Source of the DNA: Nitrospirales bacterium
Lineage (GTDB): Bacteria > Nitrospirota > Nitrospiria > Nitrospirales > UBA8639
Reading direction: 5' to 3'
NCBI GenBank assembly: GCA_031315915.1
Contig: JALDRK010000001.1
Span: 62,001 to 126,000 of the forward strand
Length of the DNA stretch: 64,000 nt
Positions 34,193-44,600 of the stretch are shown in pieces (position 1 is the first letter of the stretch; each line of letters begins with the position of its first letter). Below the pieces are notes generated by a model. That model worked only from the letters and a program-made list of their open reading frames with translations, was not told where the DNA came from and made no database searches. A program made the position numbers and the translations under genes.

Positions 34193-36481
34193 ATGCTCTA
34201 TCTCGGCGCCGGCGCCCGCGAGGTCAAAGTCGATGACCATCGCTCGATGCAAGTTTTTCCGGATTTTTCGGACAAGTATCAGTACTACTACCTCCCAAAC
34301 TTCCCTCGCGTCGCATTAATGGAAGGCGGGACGCCGGCGATCCGGCTGCTGATCTTTCGCGAGGACTTGGATACGATTCCAGCCGGTGCAGAGGAGGCGG
34401 TCGGTTTTCTGAGTCTCGATGTGGATCTGCGCTGGGATCCCGAGCTGGTCGAAAACGCACGGGCCAAACTGCGCGCTGAAGAACAGCTTGATCAGAAACC
34501 GCGGCTGACGCCGATCTTCTTCCGCGAAGGCTCAGTGAAGCTGATGCTATTGGACGCGGTGACGCCCGAGCCGGAAGCGGGGCGTCCACCGACCGAGCAG
34601 CCCACGCAGTTCGTCACAAAGATCATGGGCGCCGGCTCGCCGTCGCTCTATGGCGATAACCGAGCAATCTTTCAAGCTTCACTCAGCAAGAAGGGAGCGA
34701 TCGCGCTGTCGGCCGCGCTCGACGGCGTGACGCCGATCGGCGTCGTCTATTCGCTCACCTTCGCCGGCTTGCAGCCCGCCTTCAACATTCGAGCCAAAGT
34801 CGAATGGGAAAAGGTGATGGACCACTTCAGCGAGCAGAAGCACCTGGACCTGTTGTTCTACGAGCGCGACATTCAAAAGTCCATCGACAAGCTGGTCGAG
34901 AACAAGGTGATCGAGGTCGAATCGACGATCGAAGGCATTGGGGCCGAAGCGATGGACTCCGAGCGCGAGCAAGTGATGGCCTCGGTCCGCCAATTGATCT
35001 TCGACAAGTTTTTCGAAGCCACGTTCAAACGCGAGACGGCGGCCGGCGACAGCACAGCGGACGACGTGGTCGACACGCTGACGCACATTCACCAAAACGC
35101 GCTGACGTTGGGCGTCGGCTACACGTACAAACGCAAGGAAGTGCGCGTCGAGGAGTTGCGCACGCTTAATCTCGACTGGACGGCGCGGCGCGGCGCCGAG
35201 CGAACGATCTACCCGCAGGCGCACATGCACAATCTGCTCACCGGCTCGGGCATAACGCGCGAGCAGTTGGTGACGGTGGTCGACGGCTCGGAGGCCATTT
35301 GGAAGAACCAGCCGTTCGAAGTGCACACGACGGCCAATTGGGAAGCCGACGGCATCGCCGGCATCTCGGTGGACATCGAATACGACGATCCGCAAAGCGG
35401 AAACGAACGGCACTGGAGCGCGTTTCTCGAAAAGGCCAAAGACAGCGCGACGCATCGCGACTGGATGGATCGCACCTCCGGCAATAGCTTCCGCTACAAG
35501 TACGAAGTTGTTTTTCTCGACACCGACGTGCCGGGTCCGCGGCCCAAGGTCAACTCCGGCGAGTGGCGCGAGCACGAGGGCACAGCGCTGGTCATCCACC
35601 CGCGCGAGCTGTATGAAAGCGTGGAGCTCGAAGTCGCAGCCATCCCGAAATTTCCGTTCGACCGTTGGCCCGCCGTGCAGGCTATCCTGCGCTACCGAAC
35701 CCTCGACGGCAGCTTTGAGCACTACGAAGACGGCGTGCTCAAGGACGGCGCGGACAGCTTCACCACGCGGTTTCGCATCGACAAAGGCGTCCCCGGCCGG
35801 CGCGAAGTGCTGCTGCGCTACGTGGGCGCCTCGGGCGAACGCGAAGAGACCGGCTGGATGCCGATGCCGCAAGACCAGTGGGTGGTCGAGGATCCGCACG
35901 ACGACAAGCTGGTCATCCGCGCAGTCGTGGCGGGCAAACGCGAGAACATCCTCAATCTGCTGGTGAATCTCGAATATGTCGATGAAGAGAACGACATTCA
36001 TGAGTCGGGCAGCTTGCAGTTCGCTTCCGAGAACATCAATCAGCCGCTGTCCTGGACGGTTCACTTGGCCGATCCGGCCAAGCGGCGCTACCGCTACCGC
36101 ATGACGCTGATTACCGCGGATGGCGATTTTCTGCAGACGGGCTGGATCGGAACCGACGCGCCGACGCTGCCGGTAGGCGAGGTTTATGTGCGGCGTCTCA
36201 CGGTCGAGGTCGCGGTCGGCCAACTGGGCCGCAACATCGAAGCGGTCGAAGTGGATCTGGTGTACGACGACGACGGCAACGATCTGCACGAGACGAAAAC
36301 GTTTCGGCTTACCTCAAACGGCCGCGCCGAGTGGCAAGTGCAGCTCAAGGACGCCGGGCAGCGCTCGTATCAGTCGACCATCACTTGGTTTCGCACTGAC
36401 GGCTTCAACAAGAAGCTCGGACCCACCAGCCACACCAGCACTTACTTGGCGATATCCGGGAGCCCGCCGGAGAATCTCTGA
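34193..36481 (+). CDS. YLP-family protein (member G)
   Basis: A 762-residue member starting at the ATG at 34193, which has GGGAGGAG upstream; a longer frame from 34103 would run through the previous gene. The N-terminal domain is typical: MLYLGAGAREVKVDDH, then FSDKYQYYYLPNFPRVAL, GFLSLDVDLRWDPELVENA, GSPSLYGDNRAIFQASL and YSLTFAGLQPAFNI. An amphipathic helical region (about 205-300) precedes four beta modules (such as ISVDIEYDD, VQAILRYR, LVNLEYVDEE and VEVDLVYDDDG). Its TGA overlaps the ATG of the next gene (TGATG), so the two are translationally coupled. Function unknown. Confidence 0.68.
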   Translation: MLYLGAGAREVKVDDHRSMQVFPDFSDKYQYYYLPNFPRVALMEGGTPAIRLLIFREDLDTIPAGAEEAVGFLSLDVDLRWDPELVENARAKLRAEEQLDQKPRLTPIFFREGSVKLMLLDAVTPEPEAGRPPTEQPTQFVTKIMGAGSPSLYGDNRAIFQASLSKKGAIALSAALDGVTPIGVVYSLTFAGLQPAFNIRAKVEWEKVMDHFSEQKHLDLLFYERDIQKSIDKLVENKVIEVESTIEGIGAEAMDSEREQVMASVRQLIFDKFFEATFKRETAAGDSTADDVVDTLTHIHQNALTLGVGYTYKRKEVRVEELRTLNLDWTARRGAERTIYPQAHMHNLLTGSGITREQLVTVVDGSEAIWKNQPFEVHTTANWEADGIAGISVDIEYDDPQSGNERHWSAFLEKAKDSATHRDWMDRTSGNSFRYKYEVVFLDTDVPGPRPKVNSGEWREHEGTALVIHPRELYESVELEVAAIPKFPFDRWPAVQAILRYRTLDGSFEHYEDGVLKDGADSFTTRFRIDKGVPGRREVLLRYVGASGEREETGWMPMPQDQWVVEDPHDDKLVIRAVVAGKRENILNLLVNLEYVDEENDIHESGSLQFASENINQPLSWTVHLADPAKRRYRYRMTLITADGDFLQTGWIGTDAPTLPVGEVYVRRLTVEVAVGQLGRNIEAVEVDLVYDDDGNDLHETKTFRLTSNGRAEWQVQLKDAGQRSYQSTITWFRTDGFNKKLGPTSHTSTYLAISGSPPENL

Positions 36482-38781
36482 TGCTGGCGCTCGATCATCC
36501 CCGGGCGTCGTGGCCGACCTGACGCTGTTCGGCGATCACGCGGACCGCGACTGCGTACTGCGTTCCCACCCGGCCGCGCTTGGCGCGCGCGGGTCCGGGC
36601 GATGAGCTGACGCTGGTGAAATTTCGCGGCTCGGACGCGGCCGCGCACGGCGGCGTGGGGCTGCTGGCGTTCACCACAGAGCTGGTCGCCGGCGAAGAGC
36701 AGCTCGAGGCGGCGCGCGATCTGGCCGTCGATCAAGGAGTCGCGCGGCCGCGCCTGGTGCAGGTTCCCTGGATCGGCGGCAAGGCGTATCTTGCGGCGGC
36801 GCTGGCCGAGGGTGACGGTTTCGTCGAGAAACTTTTCGGCGAGACCAAACCGGATCTCGCGGGTCTCAATCGCGCGACGTTTTCGGCCATGCTCAGCGAA
36901 GACGGCGCGCAGTTGGTCGAGGCGCTGCTACAGGCCGACGTTCCCAATCCGCTCGGCGTGCGTTATGAGCTCGAGTACGCCGGTTTGCGCCCGGCGCTCG
37001 ACGTGCGCTTGCGCGCCGACTACAAGCGCGTTTATGAAGAACTGTCGTGGGGGTTTGAGATTGGGGCTGCGTACCAAGGCGTGGGTGTGCGCGCCGGCAC
37101 CGAGTCGGCCACGCAGAAGCTGATCGAGTCGGGCGCCATCCAAGTAGAGGTGCTGCACTTCACCGACGACGCGCAACTGCACGCGCGCGTCGATCAAGCG
37201 ATCAAGTGGTTCCAAGATCGTATCCTCGAAGAGTTTTTTGTCAGCAGCCTGCAGCCGCCGCTCAAAGAGAACCTGCTTGAGCGCGCGATCGCGGCGGCGA
37301 CCGCGATGGGGGCGGCTACGCTCAACGAGGCGCTGGCCAACGAAGGCCTTGCAGAAAGGTTGGCCGAGGAGCTCGGCCTTTCGACTAACGCGCTGGGCGC
37401 ACTGGCCCAAGGCGGTGGCCAAGCCGGCGCTGCCGGCGGCGCCGAATCACCCTTCGCGCTCAAAGCCCAGTTCACCTTCCGCGATATCGACCAGACCGAG
37501 CTCAAGACGATCACTCTCGATTGGACGGAGGCGCGCGCCGAACGCCGCACAGCCGCGCCGCAAGGGCTGTTGACCGGCATGCAGGCGGCGCCGAACATTG
37601 TCGAGGCCGACGCGTCGGACGATTTTTGGGATCGCCTGCGCGTCAACGTGCGGCCGTTGGGCGATTTCCCGTCGCTCGGCGTGCGTCGTCTGGTCGTGCA
37701 GCTCGCCTACCCGAACGAAGAGGCGCCGACGGAGCAGAAAGCGTTCACGTTCGAAACCGGCGAGGATGCGCCGGAAGTTTTCGCCGCCTGGACCGAAGGC
37801 GGTCCGATTGCGTATCGGCTGCTGACGGAGGCGCATTTTGTCGACGACGGTCCGTGGCCGGGGCCGCCCGTGCAGGGATCACCGTGGCGTTTGAGCCGTT
37901 CGCTGGAGTTGGCCGTGCATCCATTGAGCGAGCTGCCGCGCGTTGAGCTCGAGCTTTCGCCGGGCACGGTGAATTTCAGCGAGACGCCGCAAGTGCAAGT
38001 GGATGTTCGCGTCGGCGACAAACATATCGCTACGAAGAAACTGAGCGAAGACACGCCGGTCGCCGTCGTGCGTCGTCGTCTGGATCCGGCGGCCGAGGGC
38101 GCGATGCCGACGCTGGCGGCCAAACCCACGTGGTTTCTGGCCGAAGGCGGAAGAGTCGAGGGCGAGTGGACGCCGGTGGAGGGAACGGCGTTTCTGGTTC
38201 ACGCGCCATGGCGCTCAAAGCGGTCGATTCGCGTCTTTCCGTTGTTGCCGCCCGACTTCATCGACGCGATGGTGACGTTGACGATGACCGAAAACGGGCG
38301 TTCGGCCTCGGAGGTGGTGCGCTTTGCCGCCGGCGAGCGTGCGACCAAAACAATCGAGCTGCCGTCGCTCTCCGAGCCGCCGCCGCCGGTGCGCGTGGAT
38401 GCGCTGGTGATTCGCGGCGACGGCAGCACGTTTCTCGGTTCGCCGTTCGACACGACGGATCCAGTCATCTTGGTCAGCGATCGTGAAGGCCCGGTGCGGC
38501 AAATCGCAGTGCGGCTGCTCTCGGGCCCCACTTTGGCCGAGCATAAACTGATGGCGGTGCAGGTGGAGTTTTTGGACCCCGAGGACAATGCAGTTGACTG
38601 CGTGGTTTTCACGGAAAGCCGCCGCGAGCCGACGATGGTCGTGTGGCCAGTGGAGCCCGGGCAGCCGTTCAAGGTTCGTTATCGCGTCACGCGTTATTCG
38701 CTCGAAGGCATCTCCGCCATGGGCGCAATCGAGCAAACGAGCGCTTCGCCGCTGCTCATCCGGGCGGTTGTGGCAACCTAG
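36481..38781 (+). pseudogene. YLP-family protein (member H) with two compensating frameshifts near its start
   Basis: The coupled start at 36481 gives MLALDHP, but its frame hits a TGA within 13 codons. The next family-like stretch (VVADLTLFGDHADRD, to about 36553) lies in another frame, and the rest (YCVPTRPRLARAGPGDELTL, from about 36560 to 38781) returns to the first frame. Two opposite one-base indels explain this. The remaining 730 residues are intact: N-terminal domain, helical part, an Ala/Gly-rich stretch around 37300-37440, and four beta modules ending in IRAVVAT. Either the gene is damaged or the two sites are sequence errors; a GTG start in between might still give a nearly full protein. 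Confidence 0.6.
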
Positions 38782-38809
38782 TGTTACGTGTCCTAATTAT
38801 GGCGATTTA

Positions 38810-39550
38810 TGATCGTCAGTCTGATAGGGAACCGCATCAGGAGGGACTCCCGATACGACGTGCCATCCCCCTCACCCTGACCGATGACGAACGGATCACC
38901 TTGGAACGTGGGGCCCCGGAGACGCCAGCCTCCCGCCCGCGTGGTCTTGCGCGCCAAGATTGTACTGCGGGCGGCGGCTGGCCTCAGAAACACGGCCATC
39001 ACGGCGGAGCCGCACACCGACCGGGAGTGTGTGGGCCGCTGGCGTACGCGCTTTGCGACACATCGGCTGGCTGGCATCGCGCGTGATGCGCCGCGCTCAA
39101 TGTCCTGACGGGCGAGGTCATCGGCACCTGTCAGCCCCGGCATCGGCATCAGGACTGGCTGCGGTTTCTGAAGCGGCTGGATCAGGAGACCCCGTCGGAT
39201 CGGCCGCTCCATCTCATCGTGGATAACTATGCCAGCCATACGCATCCGACGGTTCGACGCTGGCTCACGCCACATCCGCGCTTCCGTATGCATTTCGTTC
39301 CCACGAGCAGTTCGTGACTCAATCTCATCGAGCGGTGGTTGCGGGACCTCACCACCCGGCGCCTGCGGCGCGGGGTCTTCCGCCAGGTGCGGGAGGTGAT
39401 TACGGCGATCATCGAGGCGCACATCGCGCACGACAACACCCGCCCCCGCGTGTTCACGCAGGTCGTCCAGGTTGAGGACATCCAGGCTACACAGTCGGTC
39501 GCGCCCGACCAGTCTTACATAAGACGCCATCTGTATGACACGGTACACTA
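38810..39550 (+). pseudogene. IS630-family transposase remnant
   Basis: Broken frames of one transposase. An N-terminal helix-turn-helix part reads PPARVVLRAKIVLRAAAGLR and CVGRWRTRFATHRLAGIA; then, after a deletion of the first catalytic region, [33 protein letters not shown] with the second catalytic Asp, and LNLIERWLRDLTTRRLRRGV with the Glu. A TGA interrupts just before LNLIERW. It sits right after the plus-strand operon. Confidence 0.75.
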
Positions 39551-40052
39551 GCCTGAACCGGACTAGACACCCCCTCCACGACCTTGCGGGTCGACCAGCG
39601 GTGAAATAGGACGAAGATGACCGATCCTGCAATCAAAACCCAATCTGCGGCGAGCTGGGATCGGTCGGGCGACAAGGCCAGAGTTTTCGTGGCGCATCCG
39701 GTTTCGGGATCACGGAGCCCCACGAGGGCCGTCTTGTACGGCCCGTGTTTGGAATATGGTGAGGGCAGATCCCGAATCCGCAGTCCGGACGAATTGGATC
39801 TGAGCCTCACTCAACGCCCCGATCGATGACGCAGGGGTCATCTTTGTTGACAGCGCCGCCGCCGATCTGTGAACGGGCTAGGCTGCTTCGAGCCAGTTGT
39901 AGCGATGATGCAAACCGCCCCGCAGCGTGTCGGAGATGACCGTCGTTTTCCAACTCGGCTTCTCCTCCTCCTCCCGTCGAAGCGGTATGTCCTAGCGGTC
40001 GTCGAGCAACGGTGAGAGACGAGGGGGTGCGCCGGCATGAGCGTGAAAGAGG
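39551..40052. other. Degenerate mobile-element debris
   Basis: No intact gene. On the minus strand near 39920-39880 a frame reads LHHRYNWLEAA, like the end of an rve integrase, and other scraps surround it. I see nothing else interpretable in these 500 bases. Confidence 0.35.
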
Positions 40053-40355
40053 TTGCCAGCTGCCTCAGAGTACCGCGGTATCCTGTCCGCGATGCCGAAT
40101 CGAACGGCGCAATGGTTCTGGGCGCGGTGCTGGATGACCTGTTTTTTTGATCGCGAGACAAAAATAGGGCACAAAGCCAGGACACATCAGCGTCGCTACA
40201 GCAAAAACCGCTACAAACAGGGCCACAAAATCGAGAGCATGTTCGGCCGAATCAAGGATTGGCGTTGCATCGCCATGCGCTATGACCGCTGTGCCTATAC
40301 CTTCTTCCGCGCAATCTGTCTCGCCGCAACCGTTATCTTCTACCTCAAAGAATGA
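40053..40355 (+). pseudogene. IS5-family transposase, C-terminal fragment
   Basis: About 100 codons. The last part reads YKQGHKIESMFGRIKDWRC and RYDRCAYTFFRAICLAATVI, the conserved C-terminal end of IS5/IS427-type transposases around the catalytic Glu. The part before it is out of frame or lost. It is a different element from the IS5-like fragment at 20.1 kb, which keeps only the other end. Confidence 0.7.
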
Positions 40356-40364
40356 GTCCTGAGC

Positions 40365-40718
40365 CTAGCGCCCGTCGTGATAGACCAGATTGCCCGCCCA
40401 CACGCCCTTCAAATTCTCGCCCATCTTGTCAGACCCATACGCGGGATGCCAGTCGAGTTGTTCGTAGACGTGGCCGATCAGCATCCAGTTCAGCCGGTTC
40501 TTCGACTCCGCGATCGTCATCCTCGGCGCGTAGTGGTTCGTCGACGCAATTAAGTAATCCGTGTCGCGGCGCAGCTCGATATCGACGTCGGGACAGTCGC
40601 CATTGAGAATTGGGTTGCGGGAGATCCCATCGCCTTGATCGACCCAGGCGCAAGGTTACGCCAAGGCCAAGCCGACGAGAAACACGATCACGATTGAGAG
40701 ACGGAAGGCAATCAACAT
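40365..40718 (-). pseudogene. Small secreted protein gene with in-frame TAA after the signal peptide
   Basis: From ATG at 40718 the frame encodes a classical signal peptide (MLIAFRLSIVIVFLVGLALA) and then meets TAA at codon 21. The same frame continues without another stop for 96 codons: PCAWVDQGDGISRNP, CPDVDIELRRDTDYLI, HYAPRMTIAESKNRLNWM and a C-terminus with GVWAGNLVYHDGR. The reading frame kept on both sides of one stop, exactly at the expected cleavage point, suggests a recent nonsense mutation or a sequence error in a real exported protein of about 117 residues. No family recognised. It is the last gene of the 53-40 kb minus-strand operon. Confidence 0.5.
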
Positions 40719-40739
40719 GAGCAAGCGAAAGCGTAACAC

Positions 40740-41672
40740 CTACACCGGCGGCGTCAGAAACAGCCGTACGCGCGTCCCGCTCTCGCCGGGTTCCACTTCG
40801 AGCGCGCGACCCACGCGCCAACCCGGCGGTGCCAACCCGCGGCACAGGCTCCACATCGCTTCCCCATAATCACGAGGACCGTCGAGAACCCGCAGCAGCT
40901 CGCCGACGCCGCGGTGTTTTCGCTCGTCCTCGGGAACCAGCGTCCAGCCAGAATTACCCACGCCGATTTTCTTTGGATCGCCGTCGAGCGGCGCCCGAAT
41001 CAGCCAGCGCCCCGATTTGCCGGGACACTGCAGCAACGGTGCCAGCGCCGCCACCACCTGTGCCCAAGCGCCCGGCTGCATTCGCTCGACCGACGACTGA
41101 GCCGAGCCGCTGCGACTGAGCAGCCAATAGACGCGCGCAGCGCCGCCTGACTCCCACTCAACTGCCCACGGCCTCGCCTCGGGCAGCAATCCGCGTTGCG
41201 CCTCAAGCGCCTCCATCTGCGCCGGTCCGAGTGCGCCGCGAATGCGCACCAGCGCATCCGCCGGGCGTGGGTCGCGTAAATCGACCAGCATCGATTGCTG
41301 GCGCCGCGTCAAAAAAATCCAGCGTCCGAAGTCCGCGTGCGCCCCCGGCAGCAACGCGCGCGCCGATTCTACGAGTCGTTCCGCCGCCCCGGCTGGGAGC
41401 AATGCGCCAAGAGCCGTCGGCGTCACATCGGCGGCCACGCGCACGCCAATACGCAACTCCGCCTCGCCCGGCGCGTCGATCGTGATCTGTAGCGGCGCGC
41501 CCGCTTCCACGCACGAACGTCCAGGCGCAGTGGCGACCAACTCGCCAACCTGCGCCGCGAGTGCGCGCGCCTCGCGGCCGTAACCGGCCAGCAAGGCCGC
41601 GCGCAGCACGAAGTCTTCGACGCCTACGGCAGCCGCTCGAGCACCAGTTGCGTCTCCGACGACTCGATCCAA
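40740..41672 (-). CDS. Unrecognised protein of the G+C-rich locus
   Basis: A 310-residue alpha/beta protein unlike the YLP family. It has long alanine/leucine helices (LRAALLAGYGREARALAAQV), a segment RWIFLTRRQQSMLVDLRDPR, and a Gly-rich GDPKKIGVGNSGW followed by RVLDGPRDYGEAMWSLCRGL. No signal peptide, membrane helix or catalytic motif that I can name. The ATG at 41672 overlaps the end of the upstream gene by 49 bases; a GTG about 20 codons further in (FVLRAALL region) is an alternative start. Its place inside the operon suggests it works with the large proteins. Confidence 0.55.
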   Translation of the reverse strand: MDRVVGDATGARAAAVGVEDFVLRAALLAGYGREARALAAQVGELVATAPGRSCVEAGAPLQITIDAPGEAELRIGVRVAADVTPTALGALLPAGAAERLVESARALLPGAHADFGRWIFLTRRQQSMLVDLRDPRPADALVRIRGALGPAQMEALEAQRGLLPEARPWAVEWESGGAARVYWLLSRSGSAQSSVERMQPGAWAQVVAALAPLLQCPGKSGRWLIRAPLDGDPKKIGVGNSGWTLVPEDERKHRGVGELLRVLDGPRDYGEAMWSLCRGLAPPGWRVGRALEVEPGESGTRVRLFLTPPV

Positions 41673-44600
41673 TCCGTCTCCTTCCGACCGCTGCGGTGGA
41701 ACTCGGTGACCTTATAACGATACGCGCGCAGCCGAGGATTAACGATCGCAATCGGCCAATCAAACATGCCCGAGTGATCGCCGCGAATCAGCTCCGAGCG
41801 CCGCCAGTCGACGCCGTTCAGCCGATCTTCGTACTGCAAATCGACTTTGACGGCCTGGAAATCGCCGCTCGGCAGATCAAGCAACGTCACCTGCACCGGA
41901 ATCACGTCGGCCGCTTGCACGCCCAGAATGAGCTGCCCGCCTTCGCCGTCAGTCCACTCGATCGTGTCGATGTCGCCCGTTTTCTTCACCAGCGTCGCTT
42001 GATATTGCCACTCACGGTGCGCCGCATCCTCGAGCCGTACCGCCCAGTTCTTCATCTCGGCGTGATTCCGCAGCTCGAACGTTTCCTCGACCACGCGATT
42101 GGCATGCTCGTACTTGAGCCGCGCGTTCACCCGTTCGTAAATATCGCCCGGATCGGCCAGCAACACGTCCACGCGCAGAATATTTTCGCGCGGCTCATTG
42201 ATCACGATCAGCTCTTGCGATTGCCACTCTTCGGCCCTGAGCTTCACCTGCGCGCCGTCTTTGTAGAACAGCGTGCCTTCGGTGCGCAGCACCGCATCCT
42301 CGAGCCCCTCTTCCGGACGAATGACGAGCTGCCGGTTGGGCGCCTCGGCTGAAAGCGTGATGTTCTGCCGATACGGACCGTACGTCAGCACGACTTGCGC
42401 ACGTTGGAGCAAATCGAAGCGCATGATGCCGGTCGTCACATTGACCGTGATTGCCGGCGTGACCTCGCGCGGATGAATCACCAAATTGCGCTCTGTGGAA
42501 TCGATCCACCCCTCGGCATCCGCGCCCTCAATGCCCACGCTCGTCACTGCGCCCGACTGGTCGCCCAACGCGACATCGGGCAAGTAGTGCACCGTCACGC
42601 GGTACTGATACTTGTAGAGAACCGGCGAGCGATTGTCGCCTTCGACGGCGTGCAGCACACCCACTTTCCAGCCGCCGGTCGCCTGCCCCGCAGATAACGC
42701 CACCTCGCCCGCGCGGCGGAATCCGCCGTCGCGCGGCGCGTAGCGGAACTGCACATGAATCGCGCTGATGCCGTCGGCCTCCCATTGCGCCGTGGTCGAA
42801 GCGCGAACATCAAGCCACTGGAAGAAGTCGATGGCGCCGTCGGCCTCAAGCACATAGTCTTCGGGATTGATCGCATCGAGGATCAACTGCCCCTGCGGAT
42901 GCACCGGCTGCGTGCGCGCCTTGCGCGTGTTCAGCTCGTACGTGGCGGTTAGGCGCTCTTCACGCTCGATCATCTCGAGGTTGATCTCGAAGCTCGCCTT
43001 CACCGTCGGGTCGCTACTCGACTCGCCCGAGCCGTCGGCCGGACGGTGGAAGTGACCCTTCAGCGTACACTCAGGCTTGGCGGGCGGCGGCGTGCCGCCG
43101 GGGCCCGGCTGCGGACGATGCAAAGTTCCGCGCAGTACTTGCCCGGCTGCACCGCGGACCTGGCCTTTGATGATCACCACGCGGTGGGCCAGCCGCCCCG
43201 GGCTGCCGCCCGCGCGCGCTGCGCCGACGCCCGTATCGCCTGTCAACACGGGGATCCGCGTCGGCGTTGTCGGGCTTGTTTGGTCGTCCTTCGAATCGGC
43301 GTGGCCGCGATCTATGTGCGTCGTCGTGAACGAGCTGGGGATCAACGCCTGAGCGACCTCACGCCGGCGACGCGATAGCGCCAGGTTATCGCTCGCTTCC
43401 GAGTCGCGGCCCTCGTAGCTGGCGTGACCAAACAGCTCTAGCGTCGCGCCGGGCTGAATGTTGCCCAGCCAGGCTTGCAACGCGGCCGGGCCCCGCGGCG
43501 ACGCCGCACTTTCGGTTGATTTCGCTCGCGACAGCGGCAAGAACCGATCCTCATCGCCGCCCGACCCCGTCCCCTCGGCTGGAGACGGCGTACCGCCAAC
43601 GTAACCACCCTTGTCAGCGTCATCGCGTGGACGCTCGTAGTCGAAAAATAAATGGAACGTATCCTGCCTCGCCTCGCCGCCGGGCCAGGTGATCTCGACG
43701 TGTTTCGTCTGCCCATTTCCTACGTCCACCTGGATGCGCCCGCCGCTCACCTCGACCGGTTGCAGCGACGTGGCGCTGTCCCCAACTTTCGCCGTCGCGC
43801 GCTCGCCGCGAATCGTCAGCGTCTCCTCCGTGCCGCTGGCCGACGGCGTATAGTCCACGCCGCGTTCGGATGTTTGTTGACCCACCGGCGTCCACGTGGC
43901 CGGCTGTCGTTGACCGCCTGAGCCGCTTGTGCCCGCCGGAACCGCCGGCCACTTGATCTCTAGGTGCCGCGTGCTGTTGGCCGGCACCTCCACTTCAAGA
44001 CGCCCGTTGCTTATCGAAGCCGCCTGCAGCGAGCTGGCAGACTCACCCACTTTCGCCGTTGCGCCCTCGCCGCGAATCGTCAGCGTCTCTTTGGTGCCGC
44101 GCGGCGAGGCTGCGAACGGCCCCACGCCGCGATCGGCAGGAAACCGGACGGGCGTTTTCGAGTCCTCGGTCCACGTCGCCGCCCGCCGCCCGTCGCCGGA
44201 GGAACCGGACCCCGAACCGCTGGCGGCGCCTGCTCCGCTCTCCGTGGCACTCGTCCCGCCGGCGCCCAAGTCAGCCATTTGGGCGGCCTGCGCCAAAGTC
44301 GGCCGGAACCACTTTGCGCCCATCAAGTTTGAAATGATCTCGTCGATGCGCGCCTGGTCAACCGGCGTGCGACCGTTCTCGCCGGGAATGGGATCCGTTT
44401 CCTCGACAATGATCGCCCGGCTCTCCCGCAGCTCTTCCATCAACATGTGGAAGCCGGCCTTACCGACAAACGACGAGCGCCCCTGCGAAACATCGACCGC
44501 CGCGCGTAGCCGTAAATCAAGTTGCTCGAACACACGTTGATAGTCGACCGTGATTTTTAGGTTGTACGCCGGCCCGATGCCGGCGTAAGTCAAGTGATAA

